Below are positions 28,159-37,294 of a stretch of DNA of 64,000 nucleotides, one piece after another; positions within the stretch are counted from its first letter, which is position 1, and the number at the start of each line of letters is the position of its first letter. A program made the translations under genes and the position numbers. The notes under the pieces were generated by a model, which worked only from the letters and a program-made list of their open reading frames with translations, did no database searches and was not told the origin of the DNA. Source of the stretch: Oscillibacter sp. PC13 (lineage in GTDB: Bacteria; Bacillota; Clostridia; Oscillospirales; Oscillospiraceae); contig NZ_FOXE01000016.1 of the NCBI RefSeq assembly GCF_900115635.1, positions 1-64,000 of the forward strand. The letters run 5' to 3'.

Positions 28159-29121
28159 TCAAGCGTAGATGCCGTTCATCAGCGTGGAAGCCTCCGGATA
28201 CGGGCTGTCCAGGCCATACTGGATAGCCTCATTCACCTCATCCTTGGCTGCCTGTGCCAGATCGGCGATCTCTTCGGAGGTGCAGATCTTCTTGTCGACC
28301 AGATACTTGCCGTAGCGGGCAATGGCGTCTTTTTCCGGTGTGGACCAGGCGTTGATCTCCTCCTGTGTCTGATAGCCGCCCTTATCGCCGGTGGAGAACC
28401 CCAAAATCCGATAGGTCTTTGCTTCGATCAGCGTGGGTCCCTCGCCTTTGCGCGCGCGGGCGACAGCTTCCTGGGTAGCCTGGATGACTTCGATGATATC
28501 ATTGCCGTCGATGGTGACACCGGGAATGCCATATGCCTTGGCACGATCGGAGATGTTGACTACGGACAAATGACGGTCTGCACGAACAGTCAGGCCGTAC
28601 ATGTTGTGCTCAGCAAAAATGATGTTATTGGTCTTCCACAGAGCCATCATATTCATCGCCTCATGGAACATCCCCTCGTTGCTGGCGCCGTCGCCGATGA
28701 AGCTCAGACACACCCGGTCACTCTTATCCATCTTAAAGCTCAGGCCGTATCCCGCGCCGATGCCCAGCGCGCCGCATACGATGCCGCAGCCGCCCAAAAC
28801 GCCCTTTTCCTTACAGGCAATCAGCATATGGCTGGCGCGTCCGCCGCAGTAGCCATTGGCCTTGCCCATCATTTCAGCCACCATGGGCTTGAGTTCCAAG
28901 CCTTTGCCGACGAAGTGGGCATGGCCGCGGTGCGTGCTGGTGATGTAATCGTCGTCCCGCAGGCAGATACCGGCGCCGACGCCGGTGGCCTCCTGGCCAA
29001 CGCACAGGTGGACGGGGCCGCGGATCTTTCCGGCCGCATGCTGTTCTTTCAGGGCGTACTCCAAATCACGGACAATGTTCATTCTCTTATAGAGAAGCTT
29101 CATGGTTTCGTTGTCAAACAC
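28159..29121 (-). CDS. 2-oxo-acid dehydrogenase E1 component, alpha subunit (divergent loop)
   Basis: 320 residues. Thiamine-diphosphate motif FIGDGASNEGMFHEAMNMMA, with Asn in the usual place, and the N-terminal LCVGQEATGVGAGICLRDDD. The loop that normally reads GRGGSMH, supplying the Ser and His near the cofactor, here reads GRASHMLI, so in a simple alignment the conserved His is replaced and a His sits two positions earlier. This may mark a different substrate. It starts the E1a-E1b-E2-SDR-E3 block. Confidence 0.92.
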   Translation of the reverse strand: MFDNETMKLLYKRMNIVRDLEYALKEQHAAGKIRGPVHLCVGQEATGVGAGICLRDDDYITSTHRGHAHFVGKGLELKPMVAEMMGKANGYCGGRASHMLIACKEKGVLGGCGIVCGALGIGAGYGLSFKMDKSDRVCLSFIGDGASNEGMFHEAMNMMALWKTNNIIFAEHNMYGLTVRADRHLSVVNISDRAKAYGIPGVTIDGNDIIEVIQATQEAVARARKGEGPTLIEAKTYRILGFSTGDKGGYQTQEEINAWSTPEKDAIARYGKYLVDKKICTSEEIADLAQAAKDEVNEAIQYGLDSPYPEASTLMNGIYA

Positions 29122-29166
29122 AACAGATTCCTCCTTTTAAAGTCTTGAACGTGTGAATACGGTGGT

Positions 29167-30369
29167 TCAGCAGAAAATCAGGAACGCATAGTTGGCGATG
29201 ACGCCTGCCACAACACCGCCGATTGCCTGAGCTGCAGCGCACTTCAGCGTCAATTCTTTGGCATGAACGCCTTCCATCATAAAGGCTACTCCGCCCAAGA
29301 AGCCCGCATAGCAGCAGCCGATGCCGATAAACGTGGCGATGTCATGGACATTGCACAAGCCCTGGTCAAACAGGGTGCCGGCAAGCCCCATGGCGGATCC
29401 CACAGCACCCAGAGACACCAGCGGCAGGGAAATACACTCGGGGCTGGAGAAGCTGAACAGCGGAGTCAAGATGAAGCTGAGCAAATCGCCCAGTTTGGGC
29501 AGCAGTGCCACGCCTTCATAGGCCGCGCCGGTATAAACCTGGACGCCGTCTACGGTGGATGGTCCAAAGGTCAGCATCATAACGATGGTGCAGATCACCA
29601 GCACGCCGGGGATAATGTCCATGCCCAGCTTCACACCAGCCTTGCCTCCGTCATTGATGCAGTTGAGGACGCGGTCCACCACACTGCCAGCACGGATATG
29701 ACGCTCGCCGGGGGTAAAGACGCTTTCCTCGCCTTCCATATTGCCCAGTTCCACCAGCACATCCAGCGCCTCTGCCTCCTTGCCGTACTGCTTTTTCGCC
29801 CAATGCAGCATCAGGCGTACAGCTACAATCCCCCCTAGGATGCAAGCAATATTACCGATAATCACAGCGGGGATAAACTCCTCGCCACGGCCCAGAAAAT
29901 AGGTGGAGACGATCAGGTTCATGCCGAAGGTGAACCCCAGGCAGTTTACAGCTACCGCCTGATACCGCTTTGCATAGCGGGCAAAGCCGGGATCGTTGAC
30001 GAAGGGAATACCTGCCGGGCAGTCGGAGAGGAAGCAGGCCACGGCAGCCAGGCTGAAGCAGCCGGGCAAGCCGAACAGCGGCTTCATCAGTGGGGAGATT
30101 ATCTTGTTGATTAGGGCGGTGATACCGAATTCTGTGAACAAGGATGCCAAGGTACCCATAATAACTGCGATGGCCATGATGTAGAAGCACGTGTTGATCA
30201 GCAGATCAAATGCCGTTTTCATCAGGCAGGATGCAAAATTGGAAATCCCCATCGCCATACACAGATATACAATGGCGGCCAGAAGAACGATACCAAAAAC
30301 AAAAGTCTCTGCAGAAACTTCTTTCTTAATCAGCGGATTGTTCTTGAGCTCTTGTGCCATGAAAAACAC
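29167..30369 (-). CDS. YjiH-family (nucleoside-recognition/GATE domain) membrane protein
   Basis: 400 residues with about ten hydrophobic segments. Residues 70-190 contain gate-domain sequence (MGTLASLFTEFGITALINKI, FLSDCPAGIPFVNDPGFARY), and the C-terminal half mirrors it (FGPSTVDGVQVY ... LSFILTPLFSFSSPECISLP). YjiH-like proteins are putative transporters of unknown substrate. It lies 45 bases upstream of E1a within the same run, so it may move the substrate or product of that pathway. Confidence 0.82.
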   Translation of the reverse strand: MFFMAQELKNNPLIKKEVSAETFVFGIVLLAAIVYLCMAMGISNFASCLMKTAFDLLINTCFYIMAIAVIMGTLASLFTEFGITALINKIISPLMKPLFGLPGCFSLAAVACFLSDCPAGIPFVNDPGFARYAKRYQAVAVNCLGFTFGMNLIVSTYFLGRGEEFIPAVIIGNIACILGGIVAVRLMLHWAKKQYGKEAEALDVLVELGNMEGEESVFTPGERHIRAGSVVDRVLNCINDGGKAGVKLGMDIIPGVLVICTIVMMLTFGPSTVDGVQVYTGAAYEGVALLPKLGDLLSFILTPLFSFSSPECISLPLVSLGAVGSAMGLAGTLFDQGLCNVHDIATFIGIGCCYAGFLGGVAFMMEGVHAKELTLKCAAAQAIGGVVAGVIANYAFLIFC

Positions 30370-30472
30370 CTCATAATTTCATAAAATACGATAGAGATTA
30401 TGGGATCCTTGATAGATCTTTTTGATGTCTTTTCAACCCGTCCTGCCGGGAACTGCTCTGTATGGTTCTTAC

Positions 30473-31387
30473 TTACTCTGCGCTGGGTTCTGTCGCGGCG
30501 GAGTGATCTCCAGCACCCTTGTTCTGCTTTGCAGCCAAGATCATAGAGGCCGAAGTATAGAGCAGGACGAAAATGACCAGCCAGGTCAGAACGGTCAATG
30601 GCATAGACTTGACGATCAGCGCCGCGATCAGGACGCCGGGAATCGATCCCAAGAACATCCACATGGCAACTTTGATATCAATGGCCTTTGCCACGATGCT
30701 GCGGATACCGGCAGTGGGCATCATGGCGCAGCAGCCGCCGGCCGCCAAGGGGAATGCGTAGGACAGGTTCAGCCCCATTAAAGCACACAGTGCCATAGCA
30801 GGTGCGTACATGCCGATGCCCGCATTCATCAGTGCTGCAAAACAGCCCATCAGCACGGCAAAAGCCGCCAGCTTGGTACCATGAAAACCATTGGCCTCAC
30901 CGCCGATATTTGGGAAAAATCCCAGCTGCTTGCTCAACAGGATGAACGCCACAATTACAAATGCGACCCCCATGACGACACGAACCTTGTTGCGGTCCAA
31001 CTTGGTCACCACGAATGCGCCCAGGAATCCGCCGATGACGGAGCAGATAAGCGTTACCACCAGCGTCTTCGTCTCGATGCCGATATCGGACATCCAGACC
31101 GTACCCTGAATGGCCACAGAAACTGCACAGCCAGCATTCAGCGTACCGGGCAGCACCCGGTCATCCACATTTTTTGTGGCGCGCAGAATTGGGGTGATGA
31201 CTGCAAAGGAACCGATGCCCAGTGCGTCGCAGAAATTGCCGATGAATCCTGCGCCGGCAGAGACAAAAATATTATTGTTGCTGATGGTGCCGTCCTTCTT
31301 GCGTGCCAGGTATTCCCGGATCATCAGCATAATCAGCGGGAGCGCAAACACCCACAGGAAAATAATAACCACATGACTGCTCTTCAT
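30473..31387 (-). CDS. TauE/SafE-family anion exporter
   Basis: 304 residues from the ATG at 31387 (GAGAGGGG upstream), rather than an upstream extension to 31459 that would run into proC. Eight to nine membrane helices, with the family glycine pattern in SAGAGFIGNFCDALGIGSFA and VIGGFLGAFVVTKLDRNKVR. TauE/SafE proteins move sulfite, sulfonates or other small organic anions. The specific anion here is unknown. Confidence 0.88.
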   Translation of the reverse strand: MKSSHVVIIFLWVFALPLIMLMIREYLARKKDGTISNNNIFVSAGAGFIGNFCDALGIGSFAVITPILRATKNVDDRVLPGTLNAGCAVSVAIQGTVWMSDIGIETKTLVVTLICSVIGGFLGAFVVTKLDRNKVRVVMGVAFVIVAFILLSKQLGFFPNIGGEANGFHGTKLAAFAVLMGCFAALMNAGIGMYAPAMALCALMGLNLSYAFPLAAGGCCAMMPTAGIRSIVAKAIDIKVAMWMFLGSIPGVLIAALIVKSMPLTVLTWLVIFVLLYTSASMILAAKQNKGAGDHSAATEPSAE

Positions 31388-31425
31388 ATGTACAGTTCCC
31401 CTCTCCCTTTCAATCGTATGGATAC

Positions 31426-32232
31426 TTACTTGCCCATCTCGCGGGACCGTTCTGCGCACGCATGCACAGCCTCAATGACGGCATTGCGGAAATTATTGCG
31501 CTCCAGCGCAGCCACAGCGGCAATGGTGGTGCCGGCAGGAGAGCAGACGGCGTCCTTCAGAACACCCGGATGCTTACCGGTATCCAAAACCATTTTTGCA
31601 CTGCCGTACACCGTCTGTGCGGCAAAGGTGTAGGCTTGGTCACGGGGCAGGCCTTCCAGTACGCCGCCGTCCGCCAAGGCCTCAATGAACAAAAACACAT
31701 AGGCTGGGCCGGAGCCGCTGATGCCGGTGACGGCGTCCAGCAGATGCTCCGGAACCTGTTCTGCTTTACCGAAGGCGTTAAGCAGCTCCATGGCATACTC
31801 CATATCCTCTTCGGTAACCAGCTCGTTGTGGCACACGCCAGTCATACCAGCGGTGACCTGCGCAGGGGTGTTTGGCATAACGCGAATGGTCTTGACGCCT
31901 TCACCAAAATATCCCTTCAGAATCTCCAGTGTCTGACCGGCAGCGATGGAGATGAATAGTTTGTCGGGCGTGATGCAGTCCTTAACGCTGGCAATGGCCT
32001 CTTTCAGAATATAGGGCTTTACCACCAGGAAGATCACATCGCTGTTCTTGACAACTTCTTTGTTATCGGTGGTGACATGGATGCCCAGCTCTGCCTTGGC
32101 TGCCTCCAGCCCGGGAATAAATACATCCGACGCCGTGATGTCGCCGGGGGCAGCAATGCCGGATCCAATAATACCGCCCATGATAGACTTGCCCATAACT
32201 CCGCAGCCAATAAATCCAATTTTTTTGCCCAT
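31426..32232 (-). CDS. proC: Pyrroline-5-carboxylate reductase family protein
   Basis: 268 residues. NADP motif KIGFIGCGVMGKSIMGGI at the N-terminus, VKPYILKEAI, then the dimerisation/catalytic signature TGISGSGPAYVFLFIEALAD and SPAGTTIAAVAALER. Overall a clear ProC. Its place inside a catabolic-looking gene run led by a sigma-54 promoter suggests it may act on a cyclic imine of that pathway rather than serve proline biosynthesis. That is inference from position. Confidence 0.93.
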   Translation of the reverse strand: MGKKIGFIGCGVMGKSIMGGIIGSGIAAPGDITASDVFIPGLEAAKAELGIHVTTDNKEVVKNSDVIFLVVKPYILKEAIASVKDCITPDKLFISIAAGQTLEILKGYFGEGVKTIRVMPNTPAQVTAGMTGVCHNELVTEEDMEYAMELLNAFGKAEQVPEHLLDAVTGISGSGPAYVFLFIEALADGGVLEGLPRDQAYTFAAQTVYGSAKMVLDTGKHPGVLKDAVCSPAGTTIAAVAALERNNFRNAVIEAVHACAERSREMGK

Positions 32233-32305
32233 TTCTTTTGACTCCTTTCAAACTTTGCGCCGTTTTTTCTAGATCAGGGGATGCTGTTATTCATGAATCC
32301 GGGCT

Positions 32306-33043
32306 TTAGCCGAAATACATGCCTCCGTTGCAGTGGATAACTTGGCCGGTGATGTTGCTGGCACGGTCAGATGCAAGAAAGACCACCGCATTTGCAATAT
32401 CCTCCGGCAACCCCACCCGGCCCACAGGCAGCTTGGCAAGGTAGGTGTCGAGATCCCGTTCAATCCGGTCCTTGGTCATATCTGTTTGAATGATGCCTGG
32501 TGCCACGCAGTTGAAACGCACAGAACCGCCCAGTTCCTTTGCCAGCGTTCGGCTCAAGCCTACAATGGCCGCTTTGCATGCGGCGTAGTGCGCATAACCG
32601 ACACAGCCCTGAAATGCATCGACAGAGGAAATGCTGATCACGGAGCCCTTACTTTCCATCAAATAAGGGATTGCGGCATGGGTCACATTGTATACGCCGT
32701 CCAGATCCACAGAAACGGTCTTATGCCATTGGGCGGGTGTCATATCCACAAAAAATGCTTCCTGGAAGATACCGGCGTTGTTCACCAGAACATCGATGCC
32801 TCCGGTCTGGCCTGCCAGATTCTGAATGGTCTTTTCCGCTTCTTCATAGTTGGTGATATCCATTTTGGCCATGTAGGCCTTCACGCCCAGCGCCTGAACC
32901 ATTTTGGTGGTCTCCGCCATCTCGGCTTCCAGAATGCCAGTCACGATCACATCCGCGCCCTCTTCAGCCGCTGTCAATGCAATCTTTCTGCCAATACCTC
33001 GTTCACCGCCTGTAACCAGGACTTTCTTCCCCTTGAGCAACAT
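32306..33043 (-). CDS. SDR-family oxidoreductase
   Basis: 245 residues from the ATG at 33043, with GGGAGG about ten bases upstream. Coenzyme motif VTGGERGIGRKIALTAA, NNAG at VNNAGIFQEAF, catalytic Ser in VISISSVDAFQG and YAHYAACKAAIVG as the YxxxK motif, ending VIHCNGGMYFG. Typical dehydrogenase/3-oxoacyl reductase fold. It is a separate paralogue from the SDR at 24.8 kb; both lie in the same run and may catalyse consecutive steps. Confidence 0.92.
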   Translation of the reverse strand: MLLKGKKVLVTGGERGIGRKIALTAAEEGADVIVTGILEAEMAETTKMVQALGVKAYMAKMDITNYEEAEKTIQNLAGQTGGIDVLVNNAGIFQEAFFVDMTPAQWHKTVSVDLDGVYNVTHAAIPYLMESKGSVISISSVDAFQGCVGYAHYAACKAAIVGLSRTLAKELGGSVRFNCVAPGIIQTDMTKDRIERDLDTYLAKLPVGRVGLPEDIANAVVFLASDRASNITGQVIHCNGGMYFG

Positions 33044-33119
33044 AGAGAATCGACCTCCCATTATAAAATTCTCAGCAAGCGGCTTTTCGTCCACTTTCGC
33101 TTCTTCTCATCCTCTTTTC

Positions 33120-33377
33120 TCACTCTGGGCGGGTAAGGAATGGCGTAATGCCATTTTCGTCAAAGTACTTTTTCACGACAGGATCTTTCCCATACAGTGC
33201 CCTTGCCTCAGCCCGGGCTTTTTCACCGGAGAATAAGTAGGGATCCAATGGTTCTCCACTGGCTATGATGGCGCTTTTTTTGCCCTCATCCCCCAAGTCT
33301 TTGACCGTGAAATAGATAAAACAGCCAAACCAAATCAAACAAACCATCAGCATCAGCCATGTTCCGACCTGCATCAT
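33120..33377 (-). CDS. Small accessory subunit of the NSS transporter (MetS-like)
   Basis: 85 residues: one N-terminal membrane helix (TWLMLMVCLIWFGCFIYFTV), a charged middle and a tail resembling accessory proteins found after NSS transporters in Firmicutes. Its start overlaps the stop of the transporter gene by four bases, and AAGGAGG precedes it. It presumably assists stability or localisation of the transporter. The N-terminal ATGATG leaves the exact start uncertain by one residue. Confidence 0.75.
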   Translation of the reverse strand: MMQVGTWLMLMVCLIWFGCFIYFTVKDLGDEGKKSAIIASGEPLDPYLFSGEKARAEARALYGKDPVVKKYFDENGITPFLTRPE

Positions 33378-34840
33378 GAAGCCTCCTTACTTGTCAAGGT
33401 ACCGTCCCACTGATAATTGTGCTTCTTGTCATACCACCACAGGCCCGCAACCACCGTCACTGTGATCAGCCACGTCAGTCCCAGTCCCCCATAGCCTAAG
33501 AACCAGATACCGCTGGCCTGGTTGCTGTGGGCAAACCACACCATCAGGAAGATGTTCACTGCCGGAACCAGATATTTGATCAAGACGGTCACCCACATGC
33601 CGATATAACCATTCCCGAAGGTGTTGATCACCATAATGCGCAGCCGCTCGCCGCCAAAACGGTAGCCTACAGCCACAACCAGCAGTGTCACCAGGGTGGG
33701 CAGCACATAGCTTCCGAACACATTGTCCAGGTTGTTCAGCAAGGACTCGCTTATGCTGGGAGCTGCACCGCAAACCAGCAAAAGCAATGCGGAAACCACA
33801 GTTCCCTTCTTGCGGGACATATGTAAGGTATCCACCATGAAGCAGGCAATGACTTCAATCAGTACGTACGCGCAGGAATAGGCCGCTACAAACAGGGCCA
33901 GGAAGAACAGCAAGGAGATGATATAGCCTCCCTTCATGCCCATAAACACCTGAGGCATTGCTACATATGCGGTGGATGCCCCCAGCGTTTTGACCGTTTC
34001 ACTGGTATAGCCGCATGCAAATAGGGTGGGGATAATGGCAAATCCGGCCAGCAAAGCAAAGGAGGTGTCAGCAAAGCAGGTGGTAAGGTTCCCGTATCCT
34101 GCGTCAGATTCTTTTTTCAAATAGGAGGAGAGGACCAGGAACCAACCCCAGCCGGCGCCGAAGGTGAAGTAGGCCTGGCTCAATGCCGAGGTCAGCGTGG
34201 ATGCAGTGAACATATTGGACCAGTCCGGAGTCAGATAGTAGACCAGGCCATCGATGGCACCGGGAAGCAGTACACCGCGAACCGCCCCCACCAGGATGAT
34301 GATGAAGGCAAAACCGCCAATCCACTTGGCCACCCGCTCGATACCCTTTTGGATGCCGAAAAAGGGCGGAATGGCAGAGAGAATCAGCGTGATGGCAAAC
34401 ATTCCGAAGCACAGGGCCTTGTTGCCCTGGTAAGTGCTCCAAACCTCCTCCGGACTCACAGCGGCAAAAACATTTCGGGCAGATTCGATTACCCAGTAAA
34501 GGCTTTGGGACACCACGACAATGTAGTAGGCGGCAAACATGTTTAACAGCAGCATCATGACACCAATGCCGCGCAGGCCGGACATTTTTCCCATGGTATC
34601 CACTGTAGAGGAGTGTCCATATTTGCCGGAGGCGCTCTCAAGAATGACAGAAGGCAGAGAGATCAAAAGAATAAACACCAGATAGGGCAGCAGGAATGCG
34701 CCGCCTCCATTTCCCGCACAGCGGAAGGGAAAACGCCACATGTTGCCGATACCGATGGCGGCAAACCAAGTGGTCATCAAAAAACCGATGCGGGTTCCCC
34801 AGTTGTCGCGCTTTGCCAAGGCCACGGGTTTCTTTGACAT
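33374..34840 (-). CDS. Sodium-dependent NSS-family amino-acid-type transporter
   Basis: 488 residues, about 12 membrane helices. The NSS sodium-site segment is clear: NWGTRIGFLMTTWFAAIGIG, NMWRFPFRCAGNGGGAFLLP. The middle holds AYFTFGAGWGWFLVLSSYLK and later the AFSIIPT-like FAIIPTLFACGYTSET. NSS proteins import amino acids or related amines with sodium. It is the first gene after the sigma-54 promoter at 34901-34915, so it probably imports the substrate that the downstream enzymes degrade. Confidence 0.94.
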   Translation of the reverse strand: MSKKPVALAKRDNWGTRIGFLMTTWFAAIGIGNMWRFPFRCAGNGGGAFLLPYLVFILLISLPSVILESASGKYGHSSTVDTMGKMSGLRGIGVMMLLLNMFAAYYIVVVSQSLYWVIESARNVFAAVSPEEVWSTYQGNKALCFGMFAITLILSAIPPFFGIQKGIERVAKWIGGFAFIIILVGAVRGVLLPGAIDGLVYYLTPDWSNMFTASTLTSALSQAYFTFGAGWGWFLVLSSYLKKESDAGYGNLTTCFADTSFALLAGFAIIPTLFACGYTSETVKTLGASTAYVAMPQVFMGMKGGYIISLLFFLALFVAAYSCAYVLIEVIACFMVDTLHMSRKKGTVVSALLLLVCGAAPSISESLLNNLDNVFGSYVLPTLVTLLVVAVGYRFGGERLRIMVINTFGNGYIGMWVTVLIKYLVPAVNIFLMVWFAHSNQASGIWFLGYGGLGLTWLITVTVVAGLWWYDKKHNYQWDGTLTSKEAS

Positions 34841-34900
34841 ATTTTGTATGCTCCTTTCTGTTTTGATGATTGGGCTCTTTTCTTTCTAACATATATGTAA

Positions 34901-34915
34901 GCAATTTTTGTGCCA
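34901..34915 (-). promoter_or_regulatory. Sigma-54 promoter of the NSS-to-DUF3830 gene run
   Basis: On the minus strand the sequence is TGGCACAAAAATTGC, followed by TT: a full -24 (TGGCAC) and -12 (TTGC) element with the correct spacing. Predicted start near 34889, 49 bases before the NSS start codon. The divergently encoded sigma-54 activator and the inverted repeat behind it complete the picture. Confidence 0.85.
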
Positions 34916-35043
34916 CATTGTGGCGTACTCCAAAAAAGTCCCGTTTTTTACAAAATGTCTTTATTTACATGAATCGTTCCGCTAAATTCATAGCTTCTCT
35001 TCACAAATGGGAACGCCGCATTTGGGCTGATACAAAAGCAAAT

Positions 35044-35095
35044 AAACGCAAAATATCTTGCGGGAAAAATTTCATGCGCAAGATATTTTGCGTTT
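35044..35095. promoter_or_regulatory. Large inverted repeat, likely enhancer for the sigma-54 activator
   Basis: Perfect 19-bp arms (35044-35062 and 35077-35095) around a 14-base centre. Each arm is itself nearly palindromic: GCAAAATATCTTGC and GCAAGATATTTTGC. It lies about 130-180 bp upstream of the -24/-12 promoter and 94 bp before the activator gene, the normal place for an enhancer. There is no T-run, so it is not a terminator. Confidence 0.7.
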
Positions 35096-35188
35096 GCACT
35101 TGCAATTCTGTAGCACTTGTAGTATATCTTAGTAAAAAGTAATTGTCATCTTAGTTATTTTGCGCTGAAGCAGCATTGGGGGTAAACA

Positions 35189-36847
35189 ATGAACCGATTT
35201 TCTTTGGCGGTACTCCTTCTGGATGAACAGCACATCACTTCTGTTTTGGCCTATGACCCGGTGTTTGAGCAACTGCTTCAATGCAATGCTGAGTCCCTCT
35301 TGAATCAAAAGATGGAGGAAGTGTTTCCCGGCATTGCTGGCGGAATGCATTCCGGATCCGGCTACATCAACGGTCAATGGGTGCAGTATGCCCTAAGAGA
35401 GCTTTCCCCTGATCGGCAGTTGTTGGTTTTTATCTTCCAGCTTTCCAGCAACGAGGAAATCTATCAGTTCACCTTGGATCTGATGGATGTGGGCGTGCAA
35501 ATCTACTCCGGAGACTCTACGCTGATGTTTCTCAACGCCGCCAGCGAAGAAATGTCCCGCATCAAACGGCAGGATGTCTTGGGCAAGCGGCTGACCTCCA
35601 TCTATGAGACAGACGAAATCCAGAGCACGGTGCTGGCCACCCTGTCCAGCCACACGGCGATTTACAACAAAGCGGACAGCTTCACTACCCTCAACGGTGC
35701 TCAAGTCACAGTTCTCAACACCGCCATTCCATTTTTTGACTGTAAGGGAACCTTGGATGCAGTGGTGAATTTGGAATACAGCCAGCGTTCCATTGATCGG
35801 CTGGTTTCAACCACTCAGGTCATACAGAAGATTATTCCCGGGAAATCGGAAAGGGCGTCGGCTACCTGTAAGTATTACCATTTTGATGACATTGTGGGGC
35901 ATTCCCAGCTTCTGATGGATGCCGTCAACCTGGCCAAAATGGTCGCCGGGCAGGAGAGCAATGTCTTTATCGTCGGTGAAACCGGCACCGGCAAAGAGCT
36001 TTTTGCCCAGAGCATCTACTCTGCCTCCCGGGGCCGCTGCTTTGTCTCCGTCAACTGCAGCACGATTACCGAAGGGCTGGCGGATGCCACGTTGTTCGGT
36101 ACAGTTAAAGGTGCCTTTACGGGCAGTGTCAACGCCGAAGGGCTCTTTGCCGCAGCAGACGGCGGTGTCCTTTTTTTAGATGAGATCAATTCCCTGTCCC
36201 TCAGCACCCAGGCCCGTCTGCTGCGGGTGCTGCAGGAGGGTGTCTATATGAAAGTGGGGGCGATAAAGGAAAGCAGCTGTCATGTGCGGGTAATAGCCTC
36301 CTGCAACCAGGATCCCTGGGAGTTGATGCAAACCGGCAAGCTGCGCCAGGATCTGTTCTTCCGTCTGGCTGCCTCAGTTATCAGGGTTCCCTCCCTTCGG
36401 GACCGGATGGACGATCTAGAAGAGCTAGTCGACCATTTTCTGTCCTATTACTCCCGTAAATCACGTAAGCCGGTTCATGCCATTTCTGAAAAAGTCCTCA
36501 GTCTCTTGATGCAGTATAATTGGCCTGGAAATATCCGAGAGTTGAAAAATGTCATAGAATTTGCGGTCAACATCTCCTCTGGTCCACGGATTGAAATTCA
36601 CCACCTTCCCGGCTATATTCAAAACCGTTTGCATTATGTTCATGAAGATAAGTTCACGGGAGAATTACCCTTGTCTTCCCCCAATTCGCAGAGCCTGGCC
36701 CAATGCCTGGAGCATTATGAGCGGGAACTGATCAAGCAGGCTTTGCACCAAAGCGGATACAACATCACCAAAGCAGCGGATTTTCTGGGACTGAGCCGTC
36801 AGTCCCTGCAGTATAAGTTGAAGAAATACCATTTTCAGTCTCTGTGA
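35189..36847 (+). CDS. Sigma-54-dependent transcriptional activator with PAS-type sensor
   Basis: 552 residues. The N-terminal 210 contain a PAS-like sensing region (LDLMDVGVQIYSGDSTLMFL). The AAA+ domain has Walker A GETGTGKELFAQ, GAFTGS in place of the usual GAFTGA sigma-54 contact loop, Walker B GGVLFLDEIN, then FFRLAASVIRVPSLRDR and NWPGNIRELKNVIE. The C-terminal Fis-type helix-turn-helix is NITKAADFLGLSRQSLQYKL. It is divergent from the sigma-54 promoter it most likely controls. There is no receiver domain, so it probably senses a small molecule. Confidence 0.94.
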   Translation: MNRFSLAVLLLDEQHITSVLAYDPVFEQLLQCNAESLLNQKMEEVFPGIAGGMHSGSGYINGQWVQYALRELSPDRQLLVFIFQLSSNEEIYQFTLDLMDVGVQIYSGDSTLMFLNAASEEMSRIKRQDVLGKRLTSIYETDEIQSTVLATLSSHTAIYNKADSFTTLNGAQVTVLNTAIPFFDCKGTLDAVVNLEYSQRSIDRLVSTTQVIQKIIPGKSERASATCKYYHFDDIVGHSQLLMDAVNLAKMVAGQESNVFIVGETGTGKELFAQSIYSASRGRCFVSVNCSTITEGLADATLFGTVKGAFTGSVNAEGLFAAADGGVLFLDEINSLSLSTQARLLRVLQEGVYMKVGAIKESSCHVRVIASCNQDPWELMQTGKLRQDLFFRLAASVIRVPSLRDRMDDLEELVDHFLSYYSRKSRKPVHAISEKVLSLLMQYNWPGNIRELKNVIEFAVNISSGPRIEIHHLPGYIQNRLHYVHEDKFTGELPLSSPNSQSLAQCLEHYERELIKQALHQSGYNITKAADFLGLSRQSLQYKLKKYHFQSL

Positions 36848-36974
36848 GCCCAAAAGGAGCGGATAAACAGATGCTTTTGCATTCTATTTAACGCATACGC
36901 AGTTTCTGCATGGTTGTAATGGACTCCCTCGTGCGCCGTGAGTACTACAGAGATGTAACGGGAGTTTCGAAATA
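36848..36974. other. Short gap before terminator
   Basis: 3' region of the activator gene. No gene or signal seen. Confidence 0.5.
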
Positions 36975-37017
36975 AAAAACCCGGTAGCCTTGCTTAATAG
37001 CAAGGCTACCGGGTTTT
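36975..37017. terminator. Strong terminator after the activator gene
   Basis: Stem AAACCCGGTAGCCTTGC / GCAAGGCTACCGGGTTT with a 5-6 base loop and a T-run. It is followed by about 280 bases with no gene up to the convergent aminotransferase. Confidence 0.92.
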
Positions 37018-37294
37018 GTCTGAAAAAGCTTAACAATTTTTAAAGCAGCTGAAAAACAGCCATCGGCCTCTATCATAAATCATTTCCAGAAACATTTGAG
37101 TAAGTTTGGACTCGTACTTCAAATTTCGGATAGAGTGTTACTCTGCATTAAGCTTACTACATATGTTTAAAGTAGTCAAATCGGCCACTTCAAATTCTTT
37201 ACAATACCGTTATTGCTTTGGCTTCGTCTGCATGGTAGGGTTAACGGCAGTAAGCGCCCAAATAATCGCTCAAAAATTACAGCAAGGACAATTC

